Notes: generated by a model from the letters alone, not told the origin. Counted from the first letter of the stretch, positions 51,348-63,122 are shown. The stretch is DNA of 64,000 bases from Allofranklinella schreckenbergeri (GCF_003703475.1 NZ_RDQM01000004.1:1-64000); one strand, 5' to 3'. Translations and numbers: made by a program.

Positions 51348-51887
51348 TTAACGATAAGGCGCATCGGCCGTTTTGGCCTCTGCGATTTCCTTCTCGTAAC
51401 GATCCCCAACCGCCAATAGCATTTCTTTAGTGAAATATAGGTCGCCACGCTTTTCACCGTGGTACTCGAATATCGATGTTTCCACAATGGAGTCAACTGG
51501 GCAGCTTTCTTCACAAAAGCCGCAGAAGATGCATTTGGTCAAATCGATGTCATAACGCGTCGTGCGACGCGAACCGTCATCCCGCTCTGCCGATTCAATC
51601 GTGATCGCCATAGCAGGGCAAACAGCTTCACACAATTTGCAAGCAATGCAACGCTCCTCGCCGTTTTCATAACGGCGCAAAGCATGTAACCCCCGAAAAC
51701 GCGGAGACAACGGCGTTTTTTCCTCTGGGTATTGCAATGTCACATGCGGACTCAGAGCGTAACGGCCTGTTAGCGCCATCCCCTTGAGCAGCTCCCAAAG
51801 AGTGAAGCTTTTAATAAAGTCCTTGAGCGAAAAAACACTTTCCGAAACAGGAGAAGGTTTGCTCTTTTCCATCGTGGCTTGTGTCAT
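51348..51887 (-). CDS. nuoI: NADH-quinone oxidoreductase subunit I
   Basis: 179 residues, with two [4Fe-4S] clusters N6a and N6b bound by [12 protein letters not shown] and [12 protein letters not shown]. Passes electrons to N2 in NuoB. Start [11 protein letters not shown] is preceded by AAAGGAGG; a second in-frame Met is 5 codons later. Slightly longer N-terminus than in E. coli. Confidence 0.97.
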   Translation of the reverse strand: MTQATMEKSKPSPVSESVFSLKDFIKSFTLWELLKGMALTGRYALSPHVTLQYPEEKTPLSPRFRGLHALRRYENGEERCIACKLCEAVCPAMAITIESAERDDGSRRTTRYDIDLTKCIFCGFCEESCPVDSIVETSIFEYHGEKRGDLYFTKEMLLAVGDRYEKEIAEAKTADAPYR

Positions 51888-51902
51888 GGGCGCGAGCCTC
51901 CT

Positions 51903-52994
51903 TTATCCCCAAATATTCAGTGGCGAGAACAGCCAAAGCCCGACCACTACCACCCAAATCAGAGTGACAGGAATGAAAATCTTCCAACCCAAGCGCATCA
52001 CCTGGTCATAACGGAAGCGTGGGAACGTAGCGCGAATCCAGATAAACCATGTGATCACGGCCGAAGCCTTGAGGCCTAGCCAAATCCAACCTGGAATGAA
52101 GTCCAAAAAGGCCAATGGCGCATCCCATCCACCCATGAACAAAATAGCCGCCAGGAAAGAAACCAGCCACATGCTGGCGTACTCACCCAGGAAGAATATG
52201 GCAAACCCCATGCCGGAGTACTCCACCATATGTCCGGCAACGATCTCGGCTTCACTTTCCACCATGTCAAAGGGATGGCGATTGGTCTCCGCAACGATGG
52301 AAATCATGTAGACCACAAACAAAGGCAGCAGAGGCACCCAGTTCCAAGCTAGGAAATTCAGCCCCAAGTCTGGAATACCCCATGCACCCCAATTCCAGTT
52401 CTGTTGTAAAGCCACGATGTCACTGAAGTTCATACTGCCAGTGATCATCACGACGCCCAAGAAGCAAAAACCCAAGGCGATTTCATAGCTGATCATTTGC
52501 GCTGAGGCACGGATAGCACCCAAAAACGGATACTTGGAGTTAGAGGCCCATCCAGCGATGATCACACCATAGACCTCAATGGACGTAATAGCCATGACCA
52601 GCAACACGCCTGCATGCACATTGGCAAGCGCCACATCGGGTCCAAATGGAATCACCACCCAAGCCGCCAATGCCGGCATGATGGCCATCACAGGACCTAA
52701 GTAATACAGCACTGGGCTGGCAGCAGTGGGGAGAATCAACTCCTTGGTCAACAACTTAAGACCATCGGCCATGGGCTGCAAAAGGCCCCAAGGGCCTGTG
52801 CGGTTTGGCCCATAACGCACCTGCATCCACCCCAGTAGCTTACGCTCCCACAGCGTGGTGTAAGCCACAGCAATCATCAACGGCGCAATGATGGCAATGA
52901 TCTTGATCAGGCTCCAAATAACCGGCCAAACCAGCCCGCTCCACCAGGACGCATCAATCAAATGGTCAAACCAGTTGTAAATCGCATCAATCAT
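51903..52994 (-). CDS. nuoH: NADH-quinone oxidoreductase subunit H
   Basis: 363 residues, eight membrane helices forming the quinone chamber. Signatures [20 protein letters not shown] and [20 protein letters not shown] (the latter with the Glu/Asp loop used in quinone coupling). ATG 52994 overlaps the nuoG stop (ATGA). Confidence 0.97.
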   Translation of the reverse strand: MIDAIYNWFDHLIDASWWSGLVWPVIWSLIKIIAIIAPLMIAVAYTTLWERKLLGWMQVRYGPNRTGPWGLLQPMADGLKLLTKELILPTAASPVLYYLGPVMAIMPALAAWVVIPFGPDVALANVHAGVLLVMAITSIEVYGVIIAGWASNSKYPFLGAIRASAQMISYEIALGFCFLGVVMITGSMNFSDIVALQQNWNWGAWGIPDLGLNFLAWNWVPLLPLFVVYMISIVAETNRHPFDMVESEAEIVAGHMVEYSGMGFAIFFLGEYASMWLVSFLAAILFMGGWDAPLAFLDFIPGWIWLGLKASAVITWFIWIRATFPRFRYDQVMRLGWKIFIPVTLIWVVVVGLWLFSPLNIWG

Positions 52995-55186
52995 GCACTC
53001 ACCTCTGGCATCATGGTTTTCATAGTGAGTTCTGAGGAGGCAACGTCCTCCAAAGCCCAACCGGCTCGCTCTCCCAAACGGGCATCTCGCGTCGCTTGCA
53101 GGGCGGGAGCACGGCGCACAATGCCATCTAATTGGTACATCGCAGCAACTGTTGGTGAAGCACTGGCTGCGCACACTTGGACTTCCTGCCGCGCAGCCGT
53201 GTTATTCAACAATTCCAACGGAACAAACTCAGGCCGCTGACCACCCCAGAAACGCGCAAGAATCTGCGGCGTTTCGTCGTAATCAAAGTCTGGGAGCCCC
53301 ATCAAGTTCCCCAACACACGCAGCACTTTCCAAGCGGGACGTGTTTCATCCAAAGGCTTGACAACCGCATGGAAGCTTTGCACACGCCCTTCGGCATTCA
53401 CAAACGTTCCCGAAGTCTCTGTAAACGGAGAAACAGGCAACAAAACGTCGGAACACTCCAAATTCGTCTTAAACGGACTCAGGGTGACGACCATATCCGA
53501 TCGTTTTAGACTTTCTACAGCATTAGCACCAGCGGCGCTATCCCACTGAGGCTCGACATTCAACAAAAATGCCGCTTTGAGTCCGCCGGCAAGCATTTGT
53601 GCAGCATTTAAACCGTTAGCTTGGGGCTGCACGCCCACCCATTGAGCCCCCACAGTATTTGCTGCTTCTGTGAGATAGCCAACGCTGGCACCGATTTGCG
53701 CGCCCAGCCATTGCGCCACAGCCAACAAAGCCTCAGCCTGCTCATGATGCGCTACGGCATTGCCCAACAAAATCGTTTTGACTCCCGAGCCTGCAAGCCA
53801 CTGTTGCGCTGCAGCGCGATCCGCATCGCTTACCGGCATCCCTGTGCCAAAGGGACTAGAAATGCCTTTTTCAGCCGCCACTGCCGCTGCTAATCCAGCC
53901 AGCGCAGGCAACCATTGAGCCGCAGGCACTTTCCAAGCATAAGCCACAGGCATAGCCCAGTCATAAGCGTGCTCAGCGAAGGCGTATACCTGTGCGCCCG
54001 CTCGTGTCGCGTGACGCACTCTGGCCGCGAACAGTGGATGCTCTTTGCGTAAATTCGAGCCGATCACCACTGCTTGCTCCAAGGTAGAAAGCGATGCAAT
54101 GGAGGTACCCAGCCAACGCACTCCGGGAGCTTTGGAAAACTCTGCGTGACGCAAACGATGATCGATGTTGTCGCTACCCAACCCGTTCATCAACTGCTTG
54201 ATAAGCAGCATTTCTTCCAAGGTGCTATGCGGACTGACCAAGGCGCCAATGCTTTGTGCACCATGCTGGTCCCGAATACAGCCTAAGCCTTGCGCTATGT
54301 ATTCCAGTGCCTGCTGCCAGCCGACTTCCAGCCATTGCCCACCCTGCTTAATCATCGGAGCGCTCAAACGCTCGCTACCATTGAGCGCCTCGTAAGAAAA
54401 ACGATCACGGTCAGCAATCCAGCATTCATTCACCGCCTCGTTTTCCAGAGGCAATACACGCATGACACGGTGATTTTTCACCTGCACAACCAAATTGGCA
54501 CCTGAAGAATCGTGAGGTGCCACAGACTTACGACGCGACAACTCCCAAGTGCGAGCGTTGTAACGGAAAGGCTTGCTAGTGAGCGCGCCAACCGGGCAAA
54601 TATCAATCATGTTGCCCGACAACTCCGAATCCACAGTGTTGCCCTTGACGGTCGTGATCTCCGAGAACTCACCACGATTGATCATCCCCAGCTCCATCAC
54701 CCCGGCAACCTCCTGGCCAAAGCGCACACAGCGGGTGCAGTGGATGCAGCGCGACATTTCCTCCATAGAGATCAAAGGCCCCACATCTTTATGGCGAACA
54801 GCACGCTTTTCTTCTTGATAACGGGACGCGCCAGCGCCATAGCCAACAGCCAAATCTTGCAGTTGACATTCACCACCCTGATCGCAAATAGGGCAATCCA
54901 GCGGATGGTTAATCAACAAAAACTCCATCACCGATTGCTGTGCTTGCACGGCTTTAGCGCTGTGGGTGTGCACCACCATACCCTGCGTCACTGGAGTTGC
55001 ACACGCCGGCAGCGGCTTAGGCGCTTTTTCCACTTCCACCAGGCACATGCGGCAACTGGCAGCGATAGAAAGTTTTTTGTGATAGCAGAAGTGCGGGATG
55101 TAAGTGCCGGATTTCTCGGCTGCATGCATAACCATGCTGCCTTCCTGCACCTCCACCTTCTTGCCATCGAGTTCGATTTCAATCAT
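52991..55186 (-). CDS. nuoG: NADH-quinone oxidoreductase subunit G
   Basis: 731 residues. N-terminal [2Fe-2S] domain ([20 protein letters not shown]), His-Cys cluster ([18 protein letters not shown]), two [4Fe-4S] sites ([24 protein letters not shown]), then a molybdopterin-oxidoreductase-like domain without a cofactor site of the active enzymes. Peripheral arm of complex I. Confidence 0.97.
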   Translation of the reverse strand: MIEIELDGKKVEVQEGSMVMHAAEKSGTYIPHFCYHKKLSIAASCRMCLVEVEKAPKPLPACATPVTQGMVVHTHSAKAVQAQQSVMEFLLINHPLDCPICDQGGECQLQDLAVGYGAGASRYQEEKRAVRHKDVGPLISMEEMSRCIHCTRCVRFGQEVAGVMELGMINRGEFSEITTVKGNTVDSELSGNMIDICPVGALTSKPFRYNARTWELSRRKSVAPHDSSGANLVVQVKNHRVMRVLPLENEAVNECWIADRDRFSYEALNGSERLSAPMIKQGGQWLEVGWQQALEYIAQGLGCIRDQHGAQSIGALVSPHSTLEEMLLIKQLMNGLGSDNIDHRLRHAEFSKAPGVRWLGTSIASLSTLEQAVVIGSNLRKEHPLFAARVRHATRAGAQVYAFAEHAYDWAMPVAYAWKVPAAQWLPALAGLAAAVAAEKGISSPFGTGMPVSDADRAAAQQWLAGSGVKTILLGNAVAHHEQAEALLAVAQWLGAQIGASVGYLTEAANTVGAQWVGVQPQANGLNAAQMLAGGLKAAFLLNVEPQWDSAAGANAVESLKRSDMVVTLSPFKTNLECSDVLLPVSPFTETSGTFVNAEGRVQSFHAVVKPLDETRPAWKVLRVLGNLMGLPDFDYDETPQILARFWGGQRPEFVPLELLNNTAARQEVQVCAASASPTVAAMYQLDGIVRRAPALQATRDARLGERAGWALEDVASSELTMKTMMPEVSA

Positions 55187-55206
55187 AGGGCGCTCACTTC
55201 ATCACT

Positions 55207-56637
55207 TCAGGCCGCACGGCGCTGTACTGCATTGGCGGCAGCGGCTGCCATGATGGAACCGGCCATGCCGGGAATTAGCGGCTCTGGCGGTTGCATCTGG
55301 GGTTGAGCCGTCTGGATCTTGGCCTCGAATTCCTGTCGAAAGTGCTTGAGCATGGCCCGCACAGGCATAGCCGCAGCATCACCCAACGCACAAATGGTGC
55401 GCCCCATGATGTTGCCGGCCACGTTATCAAGTAATTCCAGATCGCCCGGGCGACCATGACCAGCCAAAATTCGATCCACCACTCTTGAGAGCCAACCTGT
55501 GCCCTCTCGACAAGGCGTGCATTGGCCACAAGACTCGTGCATATAAAAATAAGACAGACGAGCCAGTGACTCGACCATGCAACGTGTGTCATCCATCACA
55601 ATGACAGCCCCCGAGCCCAGCATAGAGCCAGCCTTGGCAATGCTGTCGTAGTCCATCGTGCACTCCATCATCATGTCAGCGGGAATGACAGGAGAGGAGG
55701 AGCCGCCAGGAATAACCGCCTTCAACTTGCGCCCCGGACGCATACCACCAGCAAGCTCAAGCAGCTTCGAAAAAGGCGTGCCAAGCGGAATTTCATAATT
55801 GCCAGGCAATTGCACATCGCCGCTGACAGAGAAAATCTTGGTGCCGCCATTGTTCGGCTTACCGCAAGCCAAGTAGGCCGCACCGCCATTGCGCACAATC
55901 CAGGGAACTGCTGCAAAAGTCTCAGTATTGTTGATCGTAGTGGGCTTGCCAAATAAACCAAAGCTAGCTGGGAAAGGAGGCTTAAAGCGCGGCTGCCCTT
56001 TTTTGCCTTCGATAGATTCAAGCAACGCTGTCTCTTCACCGCAGATGTAGGCGCCAAAGCCATGATGGGCGTACAGCTCAAAGCTGAATCCGCTGCCCAA
56101 AATGTCCCTGCCCAAGAAGCCCGCCTCACGCGCTTCTTGCAAGGCAGCCTCAAAGCGCTCATAGGCCTCGAAAATCTCCCCGTGGATATAGTTGTAACCC
56201 ACGCTGGCTCCCATGGTATAGCCGCCCAATATCATGCCTTCGATCACGATATGGGGGTTGTGCATGAGGATTTCCCGATCCTTGCATGTACCCGGCTCCC
56301 CTTCATCGGAATTACACACCACATATTTCTGACCAGGAAAGTTGCGCGGCATGAAGCTCCATTTCAGACCCGTAGGAAAGCCCGCACCTCCGCGACCGCG
56401 CAAGCCAGACTCCTTCAGGGTTGCGATCATGTCGTCTTGCGACATACCCGCTCCGCCGTCTTTGCCAAGGACCTTCTTCAGAGCCTCATAGCCGCCACGG
56501 CTGATGTAATCCTTGATAGACCAGTTGCGACCATTGAGCCCTGCATAAATTTGAGGATTGATATGCCGACCGTGGAAGCAGGTTTGCTCACCCGAAGCTT
56601 TGAAGGGCAGCAAAACATCTTTCATTCGTTGATTCAT
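55207..56637 (-). CDS. nuoF: NADH-quinone oxidoreductase subunit F
   Basis: 476 residues: NADH and FMN binding ([49 protein letters not shown]), and the N3 [4Fe-4S] cluster in [13 protein letters not shown]. The C-terminal tail ([14 protein letters not shown]...) is Pro-rich and variable. The start overlaps the nuoE stop (ATGA). Confidence 0.97.
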   Translation of the reverse strand: MNQRMKDVLLPFKASGEQTCFHGRHINPQIYAGLNGRNWSIKDYISRGGYEALKKVLGKDGGAGMSQDDMIATLKESGLRGRGGAGFPTGLKWSFMPRNFPGQKYVVCNSDEGEPGTCKDREILMHNPHIVIEGMILGGYTMGASVGYNYIHGEIFEAYERFEAALQEAREAGFLGRDILGSGFSFELYAHHGFGAYICGEETALLESIEGKKGQPRFKPPFPASFGLFGKPTTINNTETFAAVPWIVRNGGAAYLACGKPNNGGTKIFSVSGDVQLPGNYEIPLGTPFSKLLELAGGMRPGRKLKAVIPGGSSSPVIPADMMMECTMDYDSIAKAGSMLGSGAVIVMDDTRCMVESLARLSYFYMHESCGQCTPCREGTGWLSRVVDRILAGHGRPGDLELLDNVAGNIMGRTICALGDAAAMPVRAMLKHFRQEFEAKIQTAQPQMQPPEPLIPGMAGSIMAAAAANAVQRRAA

Positions 56638-57122
56638 TTACTGGCCTCCGCACTTAATGCATCAACCAATTGATCCAGCCGCTGCTTGTCCATGAAGCTG
56701 CACATGTCACGATCATTCACAAGCATGACAGGCGCATCGGCACAAGCCCCCAGGCACTCGCACTGCTGCAAAGTGAACATGCCATCCACGGTGGTATCAC
56801 CCATATGCACTTTCAGGCGCTGCTCCAAATATTCCAGCGCCTCGCGCCCGCCCCGCAACTGACAAGGCAAATTCGTACACACAGCAAGTTTGTATTTACC
56901 CACTGGGTGCTGGTTGTACATGTTGTAAAAGGTTGTGACCTCATGCACAGCGATTTCGGGCATTTCCAGGTAAGCAGCAATTTGCGCTTCGCTCTCTTGA
57001 GAGATATATCCCTGCTCTTGCTGCACGATGGACAGGCAGGCCATGACGGCCGACTGTTTGCGATCAGCCGGATATTTGGCTACCTCACGCGCAAAACGCG
57101 CTTTGGTGGCTTCGGTAATCAT
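56634..57122 (-). CDS. nuoE: NADH-quinone oxidoreductase subunit E
   Basis: 162 residues, thioredoxin-like [2Fe-2S] protein (cluster N1a) with Cys 82, 87, 123 and 127 (VCTNLPC; CECLGAC). Starts inside the nuoD end (ATGA overlap). Confidence 0.97.
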   Translation of the reverse strand: MITEATKARFAREVAKYPADRKQSAVMACLSIVQQEQGYISQESEAQIAAYLEMPEIAVHEVTTFYNMYNQHPVGKYKLAVCTNLPCQLRGGREALEYLEQRLKVHMGDTTVDGMFTLQQCECLGACADAPVMLVNDRDMCSFMDKQRLDQLVDALSAEASK

Positions 57123-58372
57123 CGATCAACCTCCCCAAACACAATATCCAGCGAGCCCAACACCATCACGGCATCCGAGAGCATATAGCCACGGGTAACG
57201 GCATCCATGGCGGAAAGATGGGCAAAACCTGGCGCGCGGATCTTCATGCGATAAGGCTTGTTTGCGCCATCACTGACCATGTAAATACCAAACTCCCCTT
57301 TGGGGTGTTCCACCGCAGCGTAAGTCTCACCTTCAGGCACGCGCATGCCTTCAGAAAAAAGCTTGAAGTGGTGAATCAAATCCTCCATGCCCGCTTTCAT
57401 GCGCGCACGAGGCGGCGGCGCTACTTTACGGTTCTCCGTAATCACTGGCCCTGGGTTGGCTCGCAGCCAATCGACACACTGCTTCATGATGCGGTTGGCC
57501 TCACGCATTTCATGCATGCGCACCAAATAGCGGTCATAACAATCACCAGCCACACCAACGGCCACATCAAAATCCACGCGGTCGTACACATCGTAAGGCT
57601 GAGTTTTACGAAGATCCCAAGGCACACCCGAGCCACGCAACATAGGCCCTGTCATACCCAGATTCATCGCATCTTGCGCAGACACTACGCCAATGCCAAC
57701 GGTACGCTGCTTCCAGATGCGGTTATCCGTCAGCAAAGTTTCGTATTCATCCACACACTTGGGGAAGCGGCGCGTAAAGTCCTCAATAAAGTCGAGCAAG
57801 CTCCCCTGCCGCGCCTCATTAATCTTGTCCAAACTACGCTGGCTGCGCACCTTGGACGGCTTTTGTTTAGGCATGGAGTCGGGCAGGTCACGGTACACCC
57901 CCCCTGGACGGAAATAGGCCGCATGCATGCGCGCACCCGAAACCGCCTCGTACATATCGAACAAATCTTCCCGCTCACGGAATGCATAAATCAGCACTGT
58001 AGAGCTGCCCGCATCGTTGGCATTCCCCCCCAGCCACATCAGGTGGTTGAGAATGCGGGTAATTTCCGAAAAAAGCACGCGGATGTACTGCGCCCGCAGA
58101 GGAACCTCAATGCCCAGCAACTTCTCGACCGCCAGGCAGTAAGCGTGCTCATTGCACATCATGGAGACGTAATCCAGCCTATCCATATAGGGCAAGGCCT
58201 GGAGAAAAGTCTTGTGCTCAGCCAGCTTTTCCGTGCCACGATGCAGCAAACCGATGTGCGGATCGGCGCGCTGCACCACTTCCCCATCAAGCTCGAGTAC
58301 CAGGCGCAACACCCCGTGCGCCGCCGGATGCTGCGGCCCGAAGTTGAGCGAATAGTTCTTGATTTCAGCCAT
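57119..58372 (-). CDS. nuoD: NADH-quinone oxidoreductase subunit D
   Basis: 417 residues, quinone-site subunit related to NiFe-hydrogenase large subunits. [20 protein letters not shown] at the N-terminus (quinone-binding His/Tyr region), [12 protein letters not shown], and the terminal [12 protein letters not shown]. Separate nuoC and nuoD genes, unlike the E. coli fusion. Confidence 0.97.
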   Translation of the reverse strand: MAEIKNYSLNFGPQHPAAHGVLRLVLELDGEVVQRADPHIGLLHRGTEKLAEHKTFLQALPYMDRLDYVSMMCNEHAYCLAVEKLLGIEVPLRAQYIRVLFSEITRILNHLMWLGGNANDAGSSTVLIYAFREREDLFDMYEAVSGARMHAAYFRPGGVYRDLPDSMPKQKPSKVRSQRSLDKINEARQGSLLDFIEDFTRRFPKCVDEYETLLTDNRIWKQRTVGIGVVSAQDAMNLGMTGPMLRGSGVPWDLRKTQPYDVYDRVDFDVAVGVAGDCYDRYLVRMHEMREANRIMKQCVDWLRANPGPVITENRKVAPPPRARMKAGMEDLIHHFKLFSEGMRVPEGETYAAVEHPKGEFGIYMVSDGANKPYRMKIRAPGFAHLSAMDAVTRGYMLSDAVMVLGSLDIVFGEVDR

Positions 58373-58401
58373 AGTCGATTACCAAACGGATCAAGACCCG
58401 A

Positions 58402-59022
58402 TCAGCGCACACCTCCATAGTGATCTTCGCGGATGATGCGTGGCGTGATCTCGCGCGGCTCAATGGTCACAGGCTGGTAGACAACACGCCTTTGCACCTC
58501 GTCGTAACGCATCTCCACATGCCCCGACAGCGGGAAATCTTTGCGGAAGGGATGGCCGATAAAACCGTAGTCGGTCAAGATGCGACGCAAATCGTCGTGC
58601 CCTTCAAAAACAATCCCAAACAAGTCGAAGGCCTCTCGCTCAAACCAGTTGGCAGAGCGCCAAATGCCAATCAGCGATGGCAGTACGGGATAGTTGTCAT
58701 CTTCCGCAAAAACACGCACGCGCACGCGCTGATTCAAGCTGACGGAAAGCAGTTGGACCACCACAGCAAAGCGAGGCCCCTCCCAAACATGGTTTCCATA
58801 CTCGGAAAAATCCATGCCGCATAAATCGATCAAAACTTCAAACTGACAAGACTTCGCATCGCGCAGGCGCCGCATGGCTTCCACGTAATGGGCGGCAGCC
58901 AAGTCCACCACCACTTGATCGATGGATACCTCAACACGCTTAGCCAACTCGCCCAATTCCGCCCGCACGTTATCGCACAGCGTTTGAGGGCGAATCGCCT
59001 CGGCAGCAAAAGACATATTCAT
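58402..59022 (-). CDS. nuoC: NADH-quinone oxidoreductase subunit C
   Basis: 206 residues. 30-kDa subunit signatures: [38 protein letters not shown] and [23 protein letters not shown] 59022 has GAGGTG upstream; the longer in-frame reading that runs into nuoB is rejected. Confidence 0.96.
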   Translation of the reverse strand: MNMSFAAEAIRPQTLCDNVRAELGELAKRVEVSIDQVVVDLAAAHYVEAMRRLRDAKSCQFEVLIDLCGMDFSEYGNHVWEGPRFAVVVQLLSVSLNQRVRVRVFAEDDNYPVLPSLIGIWRSANWFEREAFDLFGIVFEGHDDLRRILTDYGFIGHPFRKDFPLSGHVEMRYDEVQRRVVYQPVTIEPREITPRIIREDHYGGVR

Positions 59023-59033
59023 AGCATCACCTC

Positions 59034-59513
59034 TCAAACACGCGCAATCGTGTTGGTGCGACGCACCTTCTGCTGCAATTGAATGATGCCGTACAGCAAT
59101 GCCTCCGCCGTAGGAGGACAACCGGGCACATAAACATCCACGGGCACAACCCGGTCGCAACCGCGCACCACCGAATAGCTGTAGTGGTAGTACCCACCAC
59201 CATTCGCGCAAGAGCCCATGGAAATCACCCACCGTGGCTCGGCCATTTGATCGTAAACCTTGCGCAAGGCGGGCGCCATTTTGTTGCACAAAGTTCCTGC
59301 CACAATCATCAAATCAGCCTGACGCGGGCTGGCACGAAACACCTCCGCACCAAAACGCGACACGTCGTAACGGGAGGCCGCCATGTGCATCATCTCTACC
59401 GCACAGCACGCCAATCCGAACGTCATAGGCCATAAAGAGCCTGTCTTCGCCCAATTCGCTGCAGCGTCATAGGTGGTCGTCACCACCCCTTGCTTCAGGA
59501 CACCTTCAATCAT
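59034..59513 (-). CDS. nuoB: NADH-quinone oxidoreductase subunit B
   Basis: 159 residues, carries cluster N2: tandem cysteines 36-37 in [11 protein letters not shown], then Cys 102 (GSCANGGG) and Cys 132 (VPGCPPT). Last electron carrier before quinone. Confidence 0.97.
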   Translation of the reverse strand: MIEGVLKQGVVTTTYDAAANWAKTGSLWPMTFGLACCAVEMMHMAASRYDVSRFGAEVFRASPRQADLMIVAGTLCNKMAPALRKVYDQMAEPRWVISMGSCANGGGYYHYSYSVVRGCDRVVPVDVYVPGCPPTAEALLYGIIQLQQKVRRTNTIARV

Positions 59514-59575
59514 TGTTTGTACTCCTCAGGCGGACACGTCAAGCCCGACCGAATGCAGTCGCAACAGCACCGGGA

Positions 59576-59935
59576 TCACTCCCAGGTCAGCGCACCTTTG
59601 GCCCACTCATAGGCAAAGCCGATCACCAGAATCGTCAGGAACACCAGCACCGCCACAAAGCCCGTCAATCCGACGTCGCGCAAAGCCACCGCCCAGGGAA
59701 ACAGAAAGGCGATTTCCAAGTCGAACAGGATAAAAAGAATGGCCACCAGGTAATAGCGCACATCGAACTTCATGCGCGCATCCCCAAAGGCTTCAAAGCC
59801 GCATTCGTAAGGGGAGTTTTTGGCTGCATCAGGCCGGGTAGGCCCCAGAATCCAACCGAGCACCATCGGGACAACCCCAATAGCGGCGCCAACCAGGATG
59901 AACAGTAGAACCGGTAGATACTGATCGAGATTCAT
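59576..59935 (-). CDS. nuoA: NADH-quinone oxidoreductase subunit A
   Basis: 119 residues, three membrane helices. Family loop [20 protein letters not shown] and [14 protein letters not shown]. First gene of the 14-gene operon; 62 bp before nuoB. The upstream gap (59936-60181) holds no secG or tRNA-Leu, which are often found there in relatives, and no convincing promoter hexamers. Confidence 0.97.
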   Translation of the reverse strand: MNLDQYLPVLLFILVGAAIGVVPMVLGWILGPTRPDAAKNSPYECGFEAFGDARMKFDVRYYLVAILFILFDLEIAFLFPWAVALRDVGLTGFVAVLVFLTILVIGFAYEWAKGALTWE

Positions 59936-60181
59936 GGGTAGATGCCATCGTGCGACCCTCGCCGCTGCGTCATCGCAACCACGGGGCTTTTTATTGATGT
60001 TGCTGGTGTGCCAACAACGCTTATATCGAATATTGGCGCTGCACGGCAGCGTTCTTGCACCGAAGATTTCGCTGCGCGATGCACCAATCCAGTTGGCGGC
60101 TCAATTCTTTGACCGGCCCCAACTGCGGCGGCGATTCTAGCCCATGGTTGACACACTTTGAAAGAATTGCGCCGCCCCCAC

Positions 60182-61651
60182 TTAGCGCTTGTTTTTCGTC
60201 GGGCGTTGCCAATGAGCCACTGTCAAGGTTTTCGCCCGTGTAACCGTCAAACTCCCGGCAGGCGTATCCCGCGTGATGGTTGAACCGGCCCCGATGGTGC
60301 CGCCCTCGCCCAGCATCACTGGCGCAACCAGCACGCTGTTGCTGCCTACATGCACATCGGCGCCGATGGTGGTGCGGTGTTTGTTGGCGCCATCGTAGTT
60401 GGCCGTGATGGCACCTGCGCCGTAATTGACGCGCTCGCCCACGCTGGCGTCGCCCAGATAGGCCAGATGGTTGGCTTTGGCCCCACGCGCCAGCGTGCTG
60501 TTTTTCACCTCAACGAAGTTGCCGATATGCACCTCATCGGCCAAATCGGCCCCGGGGCGCAAGCGGGCGAACGGGCCGATGCGCGCCTCATCGCCCACGC
60601 GCACGCCTTGGGCCTCGCCATCCACATGAGAGTACGGGTGGATTACCCCCCTCTGCCCTATCTGGGCCTGGGCGATGTGGCAGTAAGCGCCCACCTGCGT
60701 TTGCGCTCCCAAATGGACCTCACCGGCAAACACACACCCCACGTCGATATGCACATCCGGCCCGCAATGCAGCACCCCTGGCAAAGCGCTGCCTGGGCGG
60801 GCGCGCAAATCAAAACGCGCCGGATCCGCCAAGCGAACGCCCTGGGCCATCAATTGCTCCGCTTGCATGCGCTGATAGCGCCGCTCCAGCGCCGCCAATT
60901 GCGCCGGGCTGTTGACGCCCTCCACCTGCCAGGCCTGGGCCTGCGGCAAACAATGCGCCTGCACTTCCACGCCTTCGCTAACCGCCATGGCGATGACGTC
61001 CGTCAAGTAATACTCCCCTTGGGCATTGTCGTTGCGCAGCCTCTCCAGCCACGGCTTCAACAGGCGGGCGGGGAAGGCCATGATGCCGCTGTTGATCTCG
61101 CGGATGCGACGCTGCGCTTCACTGGCGTCTTTTTGTTCAACAATGCTCTGCACCTGGCCAGCGGCATCGCGCACGATACGGCCATACCCACTCGGGTCGT
61201 CCAGCTCTACGCTCAGCAAGGCCACACGCTGGTTGGCGCACAAATCCAAAACCGCCTGCAACGTCGGCGCGGTCACCAGCGGCACATCCCCTAGCAGCAC
61301 CAGCACCATGTGTTCATCGGCGAGCGCGGGCGCGGCCTGCTGCATGGCATGGCCTGTGCCGCACTGGGGCGACTGGAGTACGCACGTCAGCGCCGTTTTC
61401 GGCAGCAGCGCAGCGGCGTGCTGGCTGGCGTAATCCTCCACCTGCTGCGCTTCGTGGCCCGTCACCAGCACCAATTGCGCGGGCTGCAACTGCCCGGCGG
61501 TCTGCAGCACATGCGCCAGCAGGGCGCGCCCGCCCAGGGTTTGCAGCACTTTGGGATAACGGCTTTGCATGCGCGTGCCCTTGCCGGCGGCCAGCACAAC
61601 GACGCTCAAAGCGCCTGAATGGAATGGGGATGCACTCATGGATGCGCTCAT
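60182..61651 (-). CDS. glmU: Bifunctional GlmU (UDP-GlcNAc pyrophosphorylase / acetyltransferase)
   Basis: 489 residues from ATG 61651; a second in-frame ATG at 61639 gives 485. N-terminal uridyltransferase: VVLAAGKGTRMQSRYPKVLQ (about 19-38), LLGDVPLV, PSGYGRIVRD, and EINSGIMAF. C-terminal left-handed beta-helix of hexapeptides with acetyltransferase residues (NFVEVKNSTLARGAKANHLA; NYGAGAITANYDGANKHRT). Makes UDP-GlcNAc for peptidoglycan and LPS. Divergent from plsY across 181 bp. Confidence 0.96.
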   Translation of the reverse strand: MSASMSASPFHSGALSVVVLAAGKGTRMQSRYPKVLQTLGGRALLAHVLQTAGQLQPAQLVLVTGHEAQQVEDYASQHAAALLPKTALTCVLQSPQCGTGHAMQQAAPALADEHMVLVLLGDVPLVTAPTLQAVLDLCANQRVALLSVELDDPSGYGRIVRDAAGQVQSIVEQKDASEAQRRIREINSGIMAFPARLLKPWLERLRNDNAQGEYYLTDVIAMAVSEGVEVQAHCLPQAQAWQVEGVNSPAQLAALERRYQRMQAEQLMAQGVRLADPARFDLRARPGSALPGVLHCGPDVHIDVGCVFAGEVHLGAQTQVGAYCHIAQAQIGQRGVIHPYSHVDGEAQGVRVGDEARIGPFARLRPGADLADEVHIGNFVEVKNSTLARGAKANHLAYLGDASVGERVNYGAGAITANYDGANKHRTTIGADVHVGSNSVLVAPVMLGEGGTIGAGSTITRDTPAGSLTVTRAKTLTVAHWQRPTKNKR

Positions 61652-61832
61652 CACAACTAGAAGAAAAGCATGAAGGGAGAAAAATCGGCTGCGCATTATC
61701 CCTGCCCTGCCCGCCGCCCTTTCGCCCCAAACGGCTGCTGAATCAGCGCCCAAGCCACGGGCCAGCGCCTCGGCCGCCCCAATGCCGCATGGATAATGCG
61801 CCCTTTGTTTTTCGATACCGGAGTCAACCGCC

Positions 61833-62546
61833 ATGCAAGGGATGGATTGGGCCGCGCTCGCTGCGGCGTGTCTGGGCGCATACCTCTTGGGCTCTGTGCC
61901 CTTTGCCGTCGTCGTCAGCCGCCTCATGGGCCTGGCCGATCCGCGCTCGTTTGGCAGCGGCAACCCAGGCGCGACCAACGTGCTGCGCTCGGGCAGCAAA
62001 TCCGCCGCCGCCCTGACCTTGCTGCTCGATGCCGCCAAAGGCTGGCTGCCCGTGGCCCTGGTGGGCTGGTGGGGCCCGCGCTACGGTCTGGGCGCAGGCG
62101 CGCAAGCGCTGGTGGGGCTGTGCGCCTTTGCCGGGCACGTCTGGCCCGTCTTTTTGCGCTTCAAAGGCGGCAAAGGCGTGGCCACCGCTCTGGGCGTGCT
62201 GCTGGGCATCAGCCCCTGGCTGGGGCTGCTGGTGGCTGGCGTTTGGCTGCTGGCGCTGGCAGGCTCGCGCATGTCCTCGCTCTCGTCGCTGCTGGCGGCG
62301 GCTGCGGCACCCATCATTTACTGGCTCGGCTCCGGCCTGGCCTGGGGCAGCACGCCGCAAGTGCCCTTCATGCTGGGCGTGATGGCGGTGATCTTGTTTT
62401 ACCGCCACAGCGGCAACATCGCCCGCTTGCTTGCTGGCACCGAGCCGAAAGTGGGTCAAAAAAGCGCCGCACCCCACACCACCGCAGCCCCCCACGCCCC
62501 CGCGCCCCGACTGACCAAAGCGCAGCGCAAAAAGCGCAACCACTAA
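61833..62546 (+). CDS. plsY: Glycerol-3-phosphate acyltransferase PlsY
   Basis: 237 residues, five or more membrane segments. Three PlsY motifs: [20 protein letters not shown] followed by [25 protein letters not shown]..., and [16 protein letters not shown]. Transfers acyl from acyl-phosphate to glycerol-3-phosphate, the first step of phospholipid synthesis. Basic Ala/Pro/Lys-rich C-terminal tail (about 30 residues) beyond the family core. GGAG upstream. Confidence 0.95.
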   Translation: MQGMDWAALAAACLGAYLLGSVPFAVVVSRLMGLADPRSFGSGNPGATNVLRSGSKSAAALTLLLDAAKGWLPVALVGWWGPRYGLGAGAQALVGLCAFAGHVWPVFLRFKGGKGVATALGVLLGISPWLGLLVAGVWLLALAGSRMSSLSSLLAAAAAPIIYWLGSGLAWGSTPQVPFMLGVMAVILFYRHSGNIARLLAGTEPKVGQKSAAPHTTAAPHAPAPRLTKAQRKKRNH

Positions 62547-62559
62547 GCCTTCAAAAATT

Positions 62560-62630
62560 CCATTCAAAAGAAACAACAATAACCATTCATATTGCCAAAA
62601 CAGGAAATTTTTATTTCTTTTGAATTGAAA
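62560..62630 (+). repeat. Interspersed palindromic element, copy 11
   Basis: Perfect 12-bp arms ATTCAAAAGAAA (62562-62573) / TTTCTTTTGAAT (62614-62625), different in sequence from other copies but fully paired; core TTGCCAAAACAGG. Starts 15 bp after plsY and ends about 8 bp before the acpS start codon. Confidence 0.92.
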
Positions 62631-62635
62631 TAATC

Positions 62636-63058
62636 ATGATTTACGGCATTGGCACCGACATCTGCGACATCCGCCGCATCGCCCAGGCGCTGGAGCGCCA
62701 CGGCGAGCGCTTTGCGCAAAAAATCCTCAGCGACGCCGAACTGGCCACCTGGCAGAGCCGCGCGGCGCGCAACGCTGCGCGCGGGCACAGCTTCATCGCC
62801 ACCCGCTTTGCCGCCAAGGAAGCCTTTAGCAAAGCCATCGGCCTAGGCCTGCATGCCCCCATGAACTGGCGCGACTGCGAAGTGGCCCACCACCCCAGCG
62901 GCCAGCCGCGCATCCACACCCACGGCGCCCTGCACGATTGGTGCCAGGCGCGTCGGCTGCGCTTTCACCTCACCCTCACCGATGAAAACGACTACGCCGT
63001 GGCCTTTTGCATCGCGGAAACCGACGCCGCCCCAGATCACCAAAATAATCAATCATAG
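62636..63058 (+). CDS. acpS: Holo-[acyl-carrier-protein] synthase
   Basis: 140 residues. [19 protein letters not shown] (Asp 8 metal ligand) and [16 protein letters not shown] (Lys 61, Glu 62) are the two AcpS signatures. Attaches phosphopantetheine to ACP. No Shine-Dalgarno is seen; the upstream sequence is the T-rich right arm of repeat copy 11. The last residues NNQS and the TAG stop are encoded in the left arm of repeat copy 12. About 14 residues longer than E. coli AcpS, mostly at the C-terminus. Confidence 0.95.
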   Translation: MIYGIGTDICDIRRIAQALERHGERFAQKILSDAELATWQSRAARNAARGHSFIATRFAAKEAFSKAIGLGLHAPMNWRDCEVAHHPSGQPRIHTHGALHDWCQARRLRFHLTLTDENDYAVAFCIAETDAAPDHQNNQS

Positions 63059-63122
63059 GAAAATCAAATCCAATACCAAATTGCCAAAACAAGGCAATTT
63101 TGTTTCCTATTGATCGATAAAA
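63047..63122 (+). repeat. Interspersed palindromic element, copy 12
   Basis: Left arm ATCAATCATAGGAAA overlaps the acpS stop; right arm TTTCCTATTGATCGAT. The centre AAATTGCC-AAAACAA-GGCAATTT is a perfect 8-bp hairpin followed by TGTTT, a terminator-like shape in the acpS sense. Confidence 0.9.

Noticed and set aside
59936-60181. Search for secG or tRNA-Leu upstream of nuoA
   Set aside because: No cloverleaf and no coding frame with a SecG pattern; candidate promoter hexamers were too weak to report.
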